From contig JAJYSJ010000001.1 in NCBI GenBank assembly GCA_021793645.1, positions 186,001 to 250,000 of the forward strand: 64,000 nt of DNA, written 5' to 3'. Positions 26,117-35,037 of the stretch are shown in pieces. The DNA comes from Bacillota bacterium (lineage in GTDB: Bacteria > Bacillota > Sulfobacillia > JAJZYS01 > JAJYTV01). A program made the position numbers and the translations under genes. Under the pieces are notes generated by a model that searched no databases, was not told where the DNA came from, and worked only from the letters and a program-made list of their open reading frames with translations. Each line of letters starts with the position of its first letter. Position 1 is the stretch's first letter.

Positions 26117-27352
26117 CTAGTCGGCCGCGCCTTGTACCGCGGCTACCTGCATTCCCCAATGCCGTGCGCCGCGGAGCGCGAGCATCGCAGCGATCAGCAG
26201 ACAGCCGCCCGTCAGCCAGAAGACGGTATGGATGCCAAAGGCTCCGGCAGCGAGTCCGCCTACCAAGGGACCGAGCATCGTGCCCATCTGCCCGGCGCTC
26301 TGGTTGAGACCGAAGGCGCGGCCGCGGAAATCCTGCGGCGTCGTCTGGACGACGAGACCGTTGAGCGCCGGGAAGACTGCGCAGAAGAACGCGCCATAGG
26401 CGAAGCGCACGACGGCGAACGGCACGAGCGTGTGGAAAGGGATCTGCAGCAGATTGCCGAGCCCACCGCCCAAAAGGCCGATGGTGAGGATCGGCAGGAA
26501 GCCGCGCCGGTCCGCAAGGCGCCCCCACCGCGGCGCGAAGAAGACGCTCGCGATGCCGACGAGCGAGAAGACGATGCCGGCGATGAGGGACGCGTCCTGC
26601 AAGGAGCCACCGAGCTGCACGATGTAGAGCGGCAGGATCGGTTCGATGGTCATGATGGAGAAGTTGACGATCAGCGTCAGGGCGATCACGCCGAGGAACG
26701 GGCGGTTGCCGAATGCCACTCGCAGGTCGTTGCCGACCCCCGTGCGTTCGCGCGCAGGCGCAAAATTGTCCTCGCGGACGAACAGCAGTGCGAGCACCGC
26801 TGCGAGCAGCACAAGAACAGACGCGCTGGCAAAGGCTATCCGTGTGCCGAACAGGTGAGAAAGCCCCCCGCCGAGCAGCGGGCCCACGATCGACCCGGTT
26901 GCAGAGCCGGTCGCCATGATGGAGAGGGCCCAGCCGACGCGCTTTTGAGGAGCGCTCGTCCCAACAAGCGTGATGGCGTTGGGGACATAACCTGACAAGA
27001 GGCCCTGGGCCGTGCGCAGGATGAGCAGCTGCATCGGGGTCTGCACGATTGCCGTCAGCGCGTAGGCCACAAAGAGGGCGAAGCCCGAGCGGAGGATCAT
27101 CGGGCGACGTCCGTAGCGGTCTGCCAAGGAGCCCCAGTACGGCGAGATCAGTGCGCTGGCGAGGAAGGTACAGCTGAAGAGCACCCCGGACCAGATGTCG
27201 ATGTCCCGATGCACGCCAATCTTCAGGAGGAAGAGCGGCAGGAAGGGAACCACCATGGAGTAGCTGGCCGAGGTGACGAATACGCCGACCCAAAGGACGA
27301 GAAGATTGCGCTGCCAGGTTTCGAGTTCCATGCCTTGAAAGCGACCGATCAT
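26117..27352 (-). CDS. MFS multidrug efflux transporter (DHA1, MdtG/NorA-like)
   Basis: 411 residues, 12 predicted helices. WGSLADRYGRRPMILRSG (motif A), a helix-5 region with GSIVGPLLGGGLSH (motif C of antiporters) and RGRAFGLNQSAGQMGTMLGP in the second half place it with drug:H+ antiporters. The ATG at 27352 is used; the ribosome binding site is weak and the ATG at residue 8 is an alternative. It lies 20 nt from the TnpB relic right end and is divergent from the PDO-like selenoprotein candidate. Confidence 0.85.
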   Translation of the reverse strand: MIGRFQGMELETWQRNLLVLWVGVFVTSASYSMVVPFLPLFLLKIGVHRDIDIWSGVLFSCTFLASALISPYWGSLADRYGRRPMILRSGFALFVAYALTAIVQTPMQLLILRTAQGLLSGYVPNAITLVGTSAPQKRVGWALSIMATGSATGSIVGPLLGGGLSHLFGTRIAFASASVLVLLAAVLALLFVREDNFAPARERTGVGNDLRVAFGNRPFLGVIALTLIVNFSIMTIEPILPLYIVQLGGSLQDASLIAGIVFSLVGIASVFFAPRWGRLADRRGFLPILTIGLLGGGLGNLLQIPFHTLVPFAVVRFAYGAFFCAVFPALNGLVVQTTPQDFRGRAFGLNQSAGQMGTMLGPLVGGLAAGAFGIHTVFWLTGGCLLIAAMLALRGARHWGMQVAAVQGAAD

Positions 27353-27468
27353 GGCGGCATTCTACGCCTGTCCGCAGCCAGTGACAATGATGGCGCGTCT
27401 TGCGGTCCGAAGGCAGGACCGTGAGGCCAGGCAGTGGAATGCGGTCTGCAAAGGAAGGGATCGCTCCG

Positions 27469-28101
27469 TTGCTCAATGCCCGAAGGGATATATTGCAAGC
27501 TGCGCTTGACGAGCTTTCTGAACCGGTGGCCATCTGGGTCCTCGGTGCACCGCAGGCAGCGGCGCAAGAGGATCTTTCGACGCTGCTCTCCTTGCAGCCG
27601 TTGCTTTCGCTGCGCCATCGCGAACCCGCAGTGGCTGATTCGCTTCTGCCCCAGGTCCACTACCCTGTCTACGGCATGTCGCTCCCTACCGACGACGTCC
27701 CGCGCGGGAACCGCTTCATCGGATTTCCAACGGGGTTCTCGCTGGACGCGTTCGTCGACGAGCTCCTTGCGCTCTCGCGCGGCATCCCCCAGTCTTCTCC
27801 TCTGGCACGAGAGACCCTCTCGCGACTCAGGGAGCCCGTCACCGTGCGCGTCTTCACCTCCCCCGGCTGAACGCGCTGCGCGCAGGCGGTCCGCCTGCTG
27901 CACGGCTGGGCGCTCGATCAGCCCCTTCTGACCGCCGACGCGGTCGAGCTGTCGACCTATCCCGAACTTGCCGAACGCCTGCACGTGAAGGCAGTGCCCC
28001 ACTTCGTCCTCCGTAAAAGCCGGGGAGAAGAGGTCTTCGCGGGTGCGGTGCCGGAGCCGGCGCTGCTCGCACGGCTCGCCGTGGCGGGTGCGGCCCTGTG
28101 A
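27469..28101 (+). CDS. PDO/glutaredoxin-like protein, candidate selenoprotein (UGA = Sec at residue 134)
   Basis: Read through the in-frame TGA at 27868-27870, the frame makes a 210-residue protein with the two-module layout of protein disulfide oxidoreductases. Its second module has VTVRVFTSPG-U-TRCAQAVR where known PDOs have a CxxC (for example TPTCPYC), then VELSTYPELAERLHV and the cis-Pro loop KAVPHFVL, then FAGAVPEPALLARL. The first module keeps the fold (EPVAIWVLGAP) but has no CxxC. FIGFPTGFSLDAFVDELLALS matches the PDO linker. The TTG at 27469 follows AAGGAAGG at 10 nt; an ATG at 27439 is possible. A SECIS-like hairpin follows the UGA. It would act as a cytoplasmic thiol/selenol oxidoreductase. 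The alternative is a pseudogene by TGC-to-TGA change. Confidence 0.83.
27871..27898 (+). promoter_or_regulatory. Candidate bacterial SECIS element (PDO-like gene)
   Basis: GCAGGCG (27882-27888) pairs perfectly with CGCCTGC (27892-27898) around the loop GTC. The loop begins 19 nt after the UGA and starts with GU, the same distance and bases as in the GrdB-like gene, although the stem sequences differ. Confidence 0.65.
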
Positions 28102-28342
28102 GCCGAAAGCGCAGCGCAGGAGGAATCTGCGCGCTGCGCACCTGCGGCCCAGTCGCCCTGCCATGCGTGGGTGCCCCGTCCCAGGGGTGAGCGGTCCCTC
28201 GCCCCTAAGCTAAAGGTCCTGCGGAGCCGGACGATCGACTCAAGCTGTCACTTCCGCACCAGCGGTACCTAAGGACCCCACGCCCTGAACACTCTGCGCT
28301 CTCGATGGGCGCTCCCTCGCTGTGCCGCAGGCCGGCTGGTGC

Positions 28343-29032
28343 CTAGAGGGTCTCCGCGCGCATGCGGCGCTCTTGGACCTCGCCCTGGGAGATCTCCAGT
28401 CGGTAGGCTGTCGGTCCTTCGCTCGAGCGCACGACGCGGTGGAGCTGACGTTCGACGTAGTGCAGTGCGACGCCGTCGTCTAGTGCAACGCCGGGTCCAA
28501 GGGCTCCCTGGAAGAGCAGGCGATGGAAGGTGGGCCGACGCTCCGGCTCGCTGTCGTAGTGCGGCGAGAAGCTGCCCTGGAGGAACCCGAGGCACCGCAG
28601 GGCACTTAGAGTCCCTGGCACCGAGTCCGTCACGCCTGCCTCATACCAGCACAGCGCGCCCGCGCTGATTCCGGCGAGCACGATGCCCCGTTCCCATGCG
28701 GTGCGCAGGACCTCGTCGAGCCCCCATGCGCGCCAGATCGCGAGCATGTTCTTCGTGTTGCCGCCGCCGACGTAGATAACATCCTGGCTCAAGAGGAACG
28801 CTGGGATATCGCGCGGCGGGCTTTGGAACAGCGGCTGGTGCGATGGAGCGCAGGGAAGCGTGTTGAACGCGGCGTAAAATCGTTCGATGTAGTCTGCGGA
28901 GTCGCCACTGGCTGTCGGCAAGAAGCAGACCCTTGGCTTGTCCTTACCGGTCTGCGCTAGTACGTAGTGGTCCAGTGCCAGGTTCTCCGGCTCCGTTGAG
29001 AACCCGCCGCCGAGTGCGATGATCTGCCGCAT
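28343..29032 (-). CDS. Peptidase E-like protein (family S51)
   Basis: 229 residues, the usual size of the peptidase E / YgaJ group, serine hydrolases acting on small peptides. YVGGGNTKNMLA and the nucleophile elbow AGISAGALCWYEAG (Ser nucleophile) are clear, and SFSPHYDSEPERRP fits the family His region. The ATG at 29032 is preceded by AAGGCGGG; longer readings extend over the divergent DUF4269 promoter. No signal peptide. It is convergent to the PDO-like gene with a 240-nt gap in which I see nothing else. Confidence 0.88.
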   Translation of the reverse strand: MRQIIALGGGFSTEPENLALDHYVLAQTGKDKPRVCFLPTASGDSADYIERFYAAFNTLPCAPSHQPLFQSPPRDIPAFLLSQDVIYVGGGNTKNMLAIWRAWGLDEVLRTAWERGIVLAGISAGALCWYEAGVTDSVPGTLSALRCLGFLQGSFSPHYDSEPERRPTFHRLLFQGALGPGVALDDGVALHYVERQLHRVVRSSEGPTAYRLEISQGEVQERRMRAETL

Positions 29033-29116
29033 CGGATCCCGCCTTTCCACATTCTTCATAGATGAGAATACGACAGCCGCGCGCCCGCTCCCTGGCGGCG
29101 CAGCAAGGAGGACTGC

Positions 29117-29674
29117 ATGGATCGTTTCCTGCCGTTTCGAACCGCGCCTGCAGAGCGACTTGGCGCCGCAGTGCAACAGCTGCGCAACGCGGGCGTTCTG
29201 CGCGTCCTCTCGCCATTCGAGCCAGTGCTGGCAGGCACCCTGCCGCTCGGCGTCGACGTTCCGGGGAGCGACGCGGACATTCTTTGCGTGCTACGGCCGG
29301 AACACCTGTTCCTCTCTGCCGTCCACTCCTTCTCCCGCTTCCCGCACTTCTCCCTGCGCCGCTCCGTGCGCTGCGGTCGGCCAACGGCGGTCTGCCGCTT
29401 TCGCGCAGGGGATCTCTCGATCGAAGTCTTTGCCCAAGCCGGGCCGCTTGCGTCCCAGCGCGGGTATCGTCACCTCGAGGTGGAGCATCGTCTCCTGTCG
29501 ATGGGCGGCGAAGGCCTGCGAGAGCGGGTCATGGAATTGCGGCGCAGCGGAATGAAGACGGAGCCGGCGTTCGCACACCTTCTGGGTCTCCCGGGCGACC
29601 CCTACGAGGCGATGCATGAGATCTCCCGGTCGCCGGACGCGGCACTCCAGAGACTGCTGCGCACTCCCAACTAA
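29117..29674 (+). CDS. DUF4269 family protein, nucleotidyltransferase-like
   Basis: 185 residues. AGTLPLGVDVPGSDADILC looks like a nucleotidyltransferase G-S-x-D-x-D site; RHLEVEHRLLSMGGEGLR and KTEPAFAHLLGLPGDPYEA match the DUF4269 pattern as I remember it. The activity is not established. The ATG at 29117 has AAGGAGG at 5-6 nt. It is divergent from the S51 peptidase gene and its stop overlaps the convergent S41-like gene by 4 nt. Confidence 0.83.
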   Translation: MDRFLPFRTAPAERLGAAVQQLRNAGVLRVLSPFEPVLAGTLPLGVDVPGSDADILCVLRPEHLFLSAVHSFSRFPHFSLRRSVRCGRPTAVCRFRAGDLSIEVFAQAGPLASQRGYRHLEVEHRLLSMGGEGLRERVMELRRSGMKTEPAFAHLLGLPGDPYEAMHEISRSPDAALQRLLRTPN

Positions 29675-30984
29675 TGGATGCTCGCACCGGAGAGGCTTCG
29701 CAGCCAGCGGTCAATCGGATTTGTTCCTGTGCGTACGTCCTGGAGCGTCAGTGCCAACGGGATCTGCGGGCGCAGCGTGCTGGGCAGTCGGCCGTAGGTT
29801 GCCGGGAAGTTCTGCGTTGCAACCTGGAACGGGATCTTCAGCAATGGGGTCTTGTAGTTCGTGACAGCCGCCCAGCCGCCAGTGGACCAGCCAGTCGGCT
29901 GGCCAACGCGCACAGCGTGACCGGTGCTCGTGAGCAGGTCGTCGATGACCACGGCCGCGCTGAACGTGCTCCAAGACTGGAGCACGAAGAGCTGACCGCG
30001 GAAGATGGGCGGCTGCTGGGGGTGCGGCGAGGTGTCGCCAAGCACCTGGTCGAGAGAGCGTGTCTTCGGCAGGTGGTGCAGCCAGGCGAAGACCACGGAG
30101 GAGTAGCCCCCGCCGTTGCCCTGCAGGTCGAGGAGCACGACGGGCGCCTGTTCCCTTGCCACCTTGTCGAAGAATTGGTTGACTGCCGCGTTGTAGGCGG
30201 CGCTATTGACGCAGGCCGTGAGCCAGAAGATGCCGTAGCGCGGCGTCACCTCCCACGACCAGTTGCTGGCCAAAGGGAACGAAAGACCGAGCGGCGCGCG
30301 GTAGCGGTCCATGAATTGCACCGAGGCGAGATCAGCTCCGATGCCGCTCTGGTAGGTGACGGCCTGCAGCGGCAGATCGAGACGCAGCAGGGTCCCATCC
30401 GGCTGGCGAAGCACGACCGCGACCCGTCCATCCGCCGGGACCAGCCCGAGCCAGTGCAGGAGGTAGCCGTAGGCCAGCTGCTGGCCCGCGAAGTAGCGCA
30501 GCCAGTAGGCGTTTCCCGAGAAGAAGCGGGTCAAGCGGTGCTCCAGCGTCCGCGGTGCGAGGCCGCCCAGGCTGACGACGCTGTCTCCTGTCTGGACGCC
30601 GGGGGGCGAATCGGCGAGAGGATACGCCGCGATGCCTCCTTGCACCCAGTGGAAGCCGAGCGGGATCATGGTGAGGCCTGTGGCGTACGGAAAGACCACT
30701 GTGTGTGGGTCGTGAAAGTAGTTTGTCAGTTCGTCTGCCAACTGCAGAAGCCGCCATGGCGGCAGCGGATTCCCAGCCTTCGCGACGGTGCGCGCCGCGA
30801 ACCGTCGAAACGCCGCCACCTCGTGCGACCCGGAGACCAGGAGGTGCGGCTGAAGCTTCTTGACGATGAAGCGCAGATCATGCTGCTGCATTTGCCCACG
30901 CAGAACGGGCGGCGTTCGGAACGCGGCGCCAGCCGCCGCCAGAGCGGCAAGCAGTACACCGCCGACGATGCTGCGAGCGTTCAG
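29671..30984 (-). CDS. Secreted S41-like (C-terminal processing peptidase fold) protein
   Basis: About 437 residues: an N-terminal signal/anchor (SIVGGVLLAALAAAGAAF), a middle part with a PDZ-like stretch (GVQTGDSVVSLGGL) and an S41 catalytic-core-like part with VVLLDLQGNGGGYSS and SWSTFSAAVVIDDL, where the Ser should be the nucleophile. WSTGGWAAVTNYKTPL supports the fold. Probably a cell-envelope hydrolase; substrate unknown. The start is difficult: AGGAG overlaps the only nearby GTG (30993), while CTG at 30984 is 8 nt from it, so I place the start at CTG. Divergent from the serine operon. Confidence 0.72.
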   Translation of the reverse strand: MNARSIVGGVLLAALAAAGAAFRTPPVLRGQMQQHDLRFIVKKLQPHLLVSGSHEVAAFRRFAARTVAKAGNPLPPWRLLQLADELTNYFHDPHTVVFPYATGLTMIPLGFHWVQGGIAAYPLADSPPGVQTGDSVVSLGGLAPRTLEHRLTRFFSGNAYWLRYFAGQQLAYGYLLHWLGLVPADGRVAVVLRQPDGTLLRLDLPLQAVTYQSGIGADLASVQFMDRYRAPLGLSFPLASNWSWEVTPRYGIFWLTACVNSAAYNAAVNQFFDKVAREQAPVVLLDLQGNGGGYSSVVFAWLHHLPKTRSLDQVLGDTSPHPQQPPIFRGQLFVLQSWSTFSAAVVIDDLLTSTGHAVRVGQPTGWSTGGWAAVTNYKTPLLKIPFQVATQNFPATYGRLPSTLRPQIPLALTLQDVRTGTNPIDRWLRSLSGASIH

Positions 30985-31217
30985 GGGAACCACTCCTAAT
31001 GATTGCCGAGAAACCACGCGGCTGCTCGTCTTTCGCTTCAGACGCAGCCCATGCCTGCAAAGGGTAGCCCACGCGGCGTACCCAGGAGCGATCAGAGGGT
31101 TCTTTGGCCGCCTGCTGCGCATGCGCACGGGAGCGCTTGCCGCAGGGGATCGGAAACGTTCGGTCATCGGTGCGCTTTTCCACTTCGGGATCCTGACGGC
31201 CCGGTGGAACATTCCAC

Positions 31218-31246
31218 TTGACGGATGGCTTCGCTCCTCGTATTCT
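31218..31246 (+). promoter_or_regulatory. SigA-type promoter of the serine operon
   Basis: TTGACG (31218-31223), a 17-bp spacer and TATTCT (31241-31246). The predicted transcript start near 31253 falls at the 5' edge of the T-box leader. Confidence 0.65.
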
Positions 31247-31252
31247 GGCGCA

Positions 31253-31474
31253 AAAGTGCACAACGTCGATGAACGGGAAGAGGTCGCATCGCGCGACAAA
31301 GCGAGCCGGGACAGTGGGAGCCGGCCGAGCGAGCAGCCCCGATTCCACCCGGAAGATGCCGGAAAAAGCCGGACGCGCGCCGCGTGACAGCGCAGAGTGG
31401 GCTCCTCGGAGCCAACCAGGGTGGTACCGCGACATGCCGTCGTCCCTGCATAGGGACGGACGGTGTGTTCTTTT
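31253..31474 (+). promoter_or_regulatory. T-box riboswitch, probably tRNA-Ser responsive
   Basis: The antiterminator bulge AGGGTGGTACCGCG is at 31418-31431. An intrinsic terminator follows: CCGTCGTCCCT pairs with AGGGACGGACGG around GCAT, then TGTGTTCTTTT. Stem I shows GATGAACGGGAAGAG near its base and the distal GAGCCGG...GGGAGCCGG pairing. The specifier read from GATTCCACCCGG is UCC (31344-31346), a Ser codon, matching the serine biosynthesis genes downstream. Uncharged tRNA-Ser should stabilise the antiterminator and switch the operon on. Confidence 0.9.
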
Positions 31475-31493
31475 GCTGGGAGGAGGGATCGGC

Positions 31494-32636
31494 ATGTGGG
31501 AAGAGAGATTGTTCATTCCGGGACCGACGACCGTGCCCGCCGAGATTCTGGCCGCAGGCGCGCGCCAAACCACTGACCATCGCGGGGCCGGCTTCAGTGC
31601 ACTGTACGCATCGGTGCGCAGCGCCTCCGCGCAGCTCGCCGGCGCCGCCGATGCCGCGATCCTGCCCGCAAGTGGAACCGGCGGATTGGAGGCAGTCGCC
31701 CACTCCCTGCTGCGTCCAGGCATGCGCGTGCTCGCTCCGGTTGCTGGCGCGTTCGGAGAGCGCTTCGCGCGCCTTGCGGAACTGCGCGGTGCGCAGGTGG
31801 AGCAGATGGCGTTTCCCTGGGGTGCACCGATCGCCCCCGATGCCGTCGTGGCCCGGGCCAAGGCCGGCAAGTTCGACGCAGTGCTGCTGACGCAGAACGA
31901 GACCTCCACCGGCGTCCTGCACCCCGTCGACCAGGTGGCAGATCAGCTCGCCGGCGGTCCGCTGCTGCTGCTCGATGCCATCAGCGGCTTCCCCTCGGTG
32001 CCCCTGCACGTGGAAGGGCGCTACGACGCAGCCGTCGCCTGCTCCCAGAAGGGATTCATGGCACCTCCGGGACTTGCCCTCGTGCTGTTCTCCCGCCGCG
32101 GCAAAGCGGCTCTCGAGTCGGCGTCGCCGCACAGCCTCTACTTCGACCTGCGGCCCTACCTGCGCGGAGATCTCCCCTACACGCCGGCCGTCACCCTGAT
32201 CGCAGCGCTCGGGGAATCGCTGCGGCTTCTGGACGAGGAAGGCGAAGCGCGCCGCACCGCGCGGCACCATCTGCTCGGCCGGATGGCACGAGCCGCAGGC
32301 AGCGCCCTTGGCCTCACGCCCCTTGCCGATCCGGCACACGCATCCCCCACCGTGACGGCACTCTCCCCGCCGGAAGGCATCTCTGTTGTCGCTCTTCGCG
32401 CGAAGGCGCGTGAGGAGGGCGCCGTGCTCGCCGGCGGACAGGGCGAGTGGAAGGCCAAGGTGCTTAGGATCGGCCACGTCGGGTCGATCCAGCCGCTCGA
32501 TCTGCTCGGTGCGATCGGTGCACTGGAGGTGGCGCTATGGAGCCTGGGCCACCATGCGGCCGACGGCAGGGGCGCGCTCGCCGCGCTCTCGACATGGCGC
32601 GAGGAACGGCAAATCGCCGCAGGGGGGCAAGCATGA
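31494..32636 (+). CDS. Class V aminotransferase, probable phosphoserine/serine-glyoxylate type
   Basis: 380 residues, PLP-dependent. FIPGPTTVPAEIL at the N-terminus, ILPASGTGGLEAVAHSLL (cofactor phosphate binding) and the PLP lysine in ACSQKGFMAPPGLA are those of the serine-pyruvate/alanine-glyoxylate subgroup. Next to serA and under a Ser T-box, it probably converts 3-phosphohydroxypyruvate to phosphoserine, replacing classical SerC, as has been proposed for several thermophiles. The ATG at 31494 has GGGAGGAGGG upstream. The end overlaps serA. Confidence 0.88.
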   Translation: MWEERLFIPGPTTVPAEILAAGARQTTDHRGAGFSALYASVRSASAQLAGAADAAILPASGTGGLEAVAHSLLRPGMRVLAPVAGAFGERFARLAELRGAQVEQMAFPWGAPIAPDAVVARAKAGKFDAVLLTQNETSTGVLHPVDQVADQLAGGPLLLLDAISGFPSVPLHVEGRYDAAVACSQKGFMAPPGLALVLFSRRGKAALESASPHSLYFDLRPYLRGDLPYTPAVTLIAALGESLRLLDEEGEARRTARHHLLGRMARAAGSALGLTPLADPAHASPTVTALSPPEGISVVALRAKAREEGAVLAGGQGEWKAKVLRIGHVGSIQPLDLLGAIGALEVALWSLGHHAADGRGALAALSTWREERQIAAGGQA

Positions 32637-34219
32637 TGACAAAGCGTCCTCGGGTACTGGTGACGGAGCATCTCGGCGATGAAGGACTAAAGGCGCTGCG
32701 AGCAGAGGTCGATGTGGAGGCCTACGACCTTTTGCCTGTGGATGAACTGCCGAAGCTGCTCCCTGCGTTCGATGCCGTGATCATCCGCAGTGCGCACCGC
32801 ATGACGAAAGACCTCCTGGACTTGGCGCCCCAACTGCGGGTTGTGGCTCGCGCGGGAGCCGGCGTTGACAACATCGACCTCGAGGCGGCCACCGCGCGCG
32901 GCGTGCTTGCGCTGAATACGCCTGGCGCGAACGCCGAGGCGGCGGCGGAGCACACCTTCGCGCTGCTGCTGGCGCTCGTGCGCCATGTGCGCATTTCGGA
33001 CCAGCACGTGCGCGCCGGCGGATGGAACCGCCAGGCGTTCATCGGTACCGAACTGCGCGGCAAGAGTCTAGGGATCATCGGCATCGGCCGTGTGGGCCGG
33101 GAGGTCGCGAGGATCGCCAAAGGATTCGGCATGCAGACCTACGCCTTCGATCCCTACGTGGCAGAGGAGACGGTGCGCGCGCGCGGCGCGACGAAGGTGG
33201 AAACGCTGGAGCAGCTATTGCACCTTTCCGAAGTACTGACGATCCATACCCCCAAAACCGGCCCGCACCTAAGCCGTGCGGAACTGGAGAAGCTTCCCCG
33301 CGGCGCCTTCGTCCTCAATGTCGCGCGCGGCGGACTGATCGACGAGGACGCACTGCAGGCGCTCTGCGAAGAGGGGCACCTCGCGGGGTCCGCCCTCGAC
33401 GTCTTCGCGCACGAACCGCCGAGCGACGCGAGACTGCTCGCTCGCGACGACATGGTCTTCACCTGCCACCTCGGCGGGTCCACCACGGAGGCGATGAGCA
33501 GCATCGGCACCCGGATCGCCGGGGCAGTCGTGCGCGCTCTGCGCGGAGAGATCCCCGAGGAGGCGGTCAACCTCCCCTTCCCCAACGTCGACGGCGTCGT
33601 GCCTGCCCAACTGCTGCAGATCGGGCGCACGCTGGGCCGCATCGTCGCCGCAACCGGTGGAGAGGGCCCGCTCCTCTGCGTCGCTTGTCGCGGCGGCCTT
33701 CCGGACGAGGTGGCGCCGATTACCGCCAGGGCCGTCCTGACCGGCATCCTGGAGCGGGTCGTCGACGGGCCCGTCAACCCGGTGAACGCAGTCTTGCGGG
33801 CGCAGGAAGCGGGCCTGCAGGTCAGCATCAACATCGAAGCCGGCGGTCCCCCCCGCCTCGCCGCATGGTTCGCCGGCGAAGAGGAGCGCCAGGTGGAAGT
33901 TACCGTCGAGCATTCGCCGCGCATCCGGCGCCTGGCTGGCGGGAGATTCGACCTTCGCCTGCCGCGCCAGCTGCTCGTGACGCAGCACAAGGACCTCCCA
34001 GGCGTCGTCGGCCGCGTCGGTACGCTGCTCGGCAGCGCCGGCATCAACATCGCGACACTGGAACTCGACCGCGAGATCGCGGGCGGGCACGCACTGATGG
34101 CACTGGGGCTCGACGATCCAGTGGACGAGACGCTGCTGTACTCGCTGCGGCAGCTGCCCGAGATGCAGCACATCTACACCGTCGGGATCGCGGTGGTAGA
34201 GGAGGGAGCGCGGCAGTGA
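32633..34219 (+). CDS. serA: D-3-phosphoglycerate dehydrogenase
   Basis: 528 residues, first step of serine synthesis, NAD dependent. The long form has a catalytic/NAD domain (GIIGIGRVGREVARIAKGFG, residues ~145-164), the catalytic Arg-Glu-His set with the His in the CHLGGSTTEA region, an intervening domain (~320-450) and a C-terminal ACT domain (TQHKDLPGVVGRVGTLLG), which usually binds serine for feedback inhibition. The ATG at 32633 overlaps the aminotransferase stop (ATGA); the next codon is also ATG. AGGGGGG precedes both. Confidence 0.96.
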   Translation: MMTKRPRVLVTEHLGDEGLKALRAEVDVEAYDLLPVDELPKLLPAFDAVIIRSAHRMTKDLLDLAPQLRVVARAGAGVDNIDLEAATARGVLALNTPGANAEAAAEHTFALLLALVRHVRISDQHVRAGGWNRQAFIGTELRGKSLGIIGIGRVGREVARIAKGFGMQTYAFDPYVAEETVRARGATKVETLEQLLHLSEVLTIHTPKTGPHLSRAELEKLPRGAFVLNVARGGLIDEDALQALCEEGHLAGSALDVFAHEPPSDARLLARDDMVFTCHLGGSTTEAMSSIGTRIAGAVVRALRGEIPEEAVNLPFPNVDGVVPAQLLQIGRTLGRIVAATGGEGPLLCVACRGGLPDEVAPITARAVLTGILERVVDGPVNPVNAVLRAQEAGLQVSINIEAGGPPRLAAWFAGEEERQVEVTVEHSPRIRRLAGGRFDLRLPRQLLVTQHKDLPGVVGRVGTLLGSAGINIATLELDREIAGGHALMALGLDDPVDETLLYSLRQLPEMQHIYTVGIAVVEEGARQ

Positions 34220-35037
34220 TCGCCGATCAGCACCTGCACCTGGAGCGCGGCCCGTACACGCCTGAGAACTACCCGGACGCCTGGCTCGACCGCTTCCTGG
34301 AGACGGCGGCGAACGCGGCTGTGCACCGTCTCGGCGTCGTGGAGCACGCATACCGCTTCCACGAGGCCCGCGGCCTGCTGCCGGGCCCCTGGGCAGACGC
34401 TCGCTGCCTCTACCGGCTCGACGACTACGTCACCTTCGTCGAACGTTCGAAGGCCCGTGGCCTTCCTGTGTCGTTCGGCTTGGAAATGGACTACGTGCCG
34501 GGCGCGGAGGAAGGAATCGAGCGCTTCCTCTCCCTCTATCCCTGGGACTTCGTGCATGGATCTGTCCATTTCGTCGGCGATGTCGGCATCGATCTCGCGG
34601 AACATCGCGCCGCAGCCGCTCAGATCGGGCCGAAGAGAATTTGGGAGAGGTACTTTGCACTTAGCCGCAATGCGGCGGAGTCGGGTCTCTTTGACGTGCT
34701 GACGCATCCCGATCTCCCGAAGATCTTCGGCGAGCGCGCGGACCACCCGCTCGATGAAGAGTTTCACATGACCGTAACGACGCTTCGCCGACAGGGCATG
34801 GCGATCGAGTGCAACACGGCCGGACTGCGCAAGCCGGTCGGCGAGATCTATCCTGTGCCAGCCTACCTGGCCGCGGCCTTCAAGGCGGGAGTGCCGGTGA
34901 GCATCGGATCCGATGCCCACGAGCCCGAGAATGTCGGAGCGGGATTCCCTGAGGGGATTGCCCTGCTTCGCTCCGTAGGCTATGGGGAGACAGTACACTT
35001 CATTGGACGCGAACGCTTCGCAAGCCCGCTCTCCTGA
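34216..35037 (+). CDS. PHP-family phosphatase (histidinol-phosphatase-like)
   Basis: 273 residues. The metal-binding PHP residues are visible in DQHLHLERG, VEHAYRFHE, HGSVHFVG, DVLTHPDLPK and GSDAHEPENVG, matching HisJ/HisK histidinol-phosphate phosphatases. The GTG at 34216 overlaps the serA stop by 4 nt with GAGGAGGG upstream, so it is co-translated with serine biosynthesis genes. The operon lacks a recognisable SerB, and this enzyme may dephosphorylate phosphoserine, but true histidinol phosphatase activity cannot be excluded. Confidence 0.85.
   Translation: MIADQHLHLERGPYTPENYPDAWLDRFLETAANAAVHRLGVVEHAYRFHEARGLLPGPWADARCLYRLDDYVTFVERSKARGLPVSFGLEMDYVPGAEEGIERFLSLYPWDFVHGSVHFVGDVGIDLAEHRAAAAQIGPKRIWERYFALSRNAAESGLFDVLTHPDLPKIFGERADHPLDEEFHMTVTTLRRQGMAIECNTAGLRKPVGEIYPVPAYLAAAFKAGVPVSIGSDAHEPENVGAGFPEGIALLRSVGYGETVHFIGRERFASPLS

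Noticed and set aside
26094-27533. 479-codon open frame on the minus strand overlapping the MFS gene in another frame
   Set aside because: Arg/Pro/His-rich composition typical of a shadow frame; the true MFS frame shows 12 helices and motif A.
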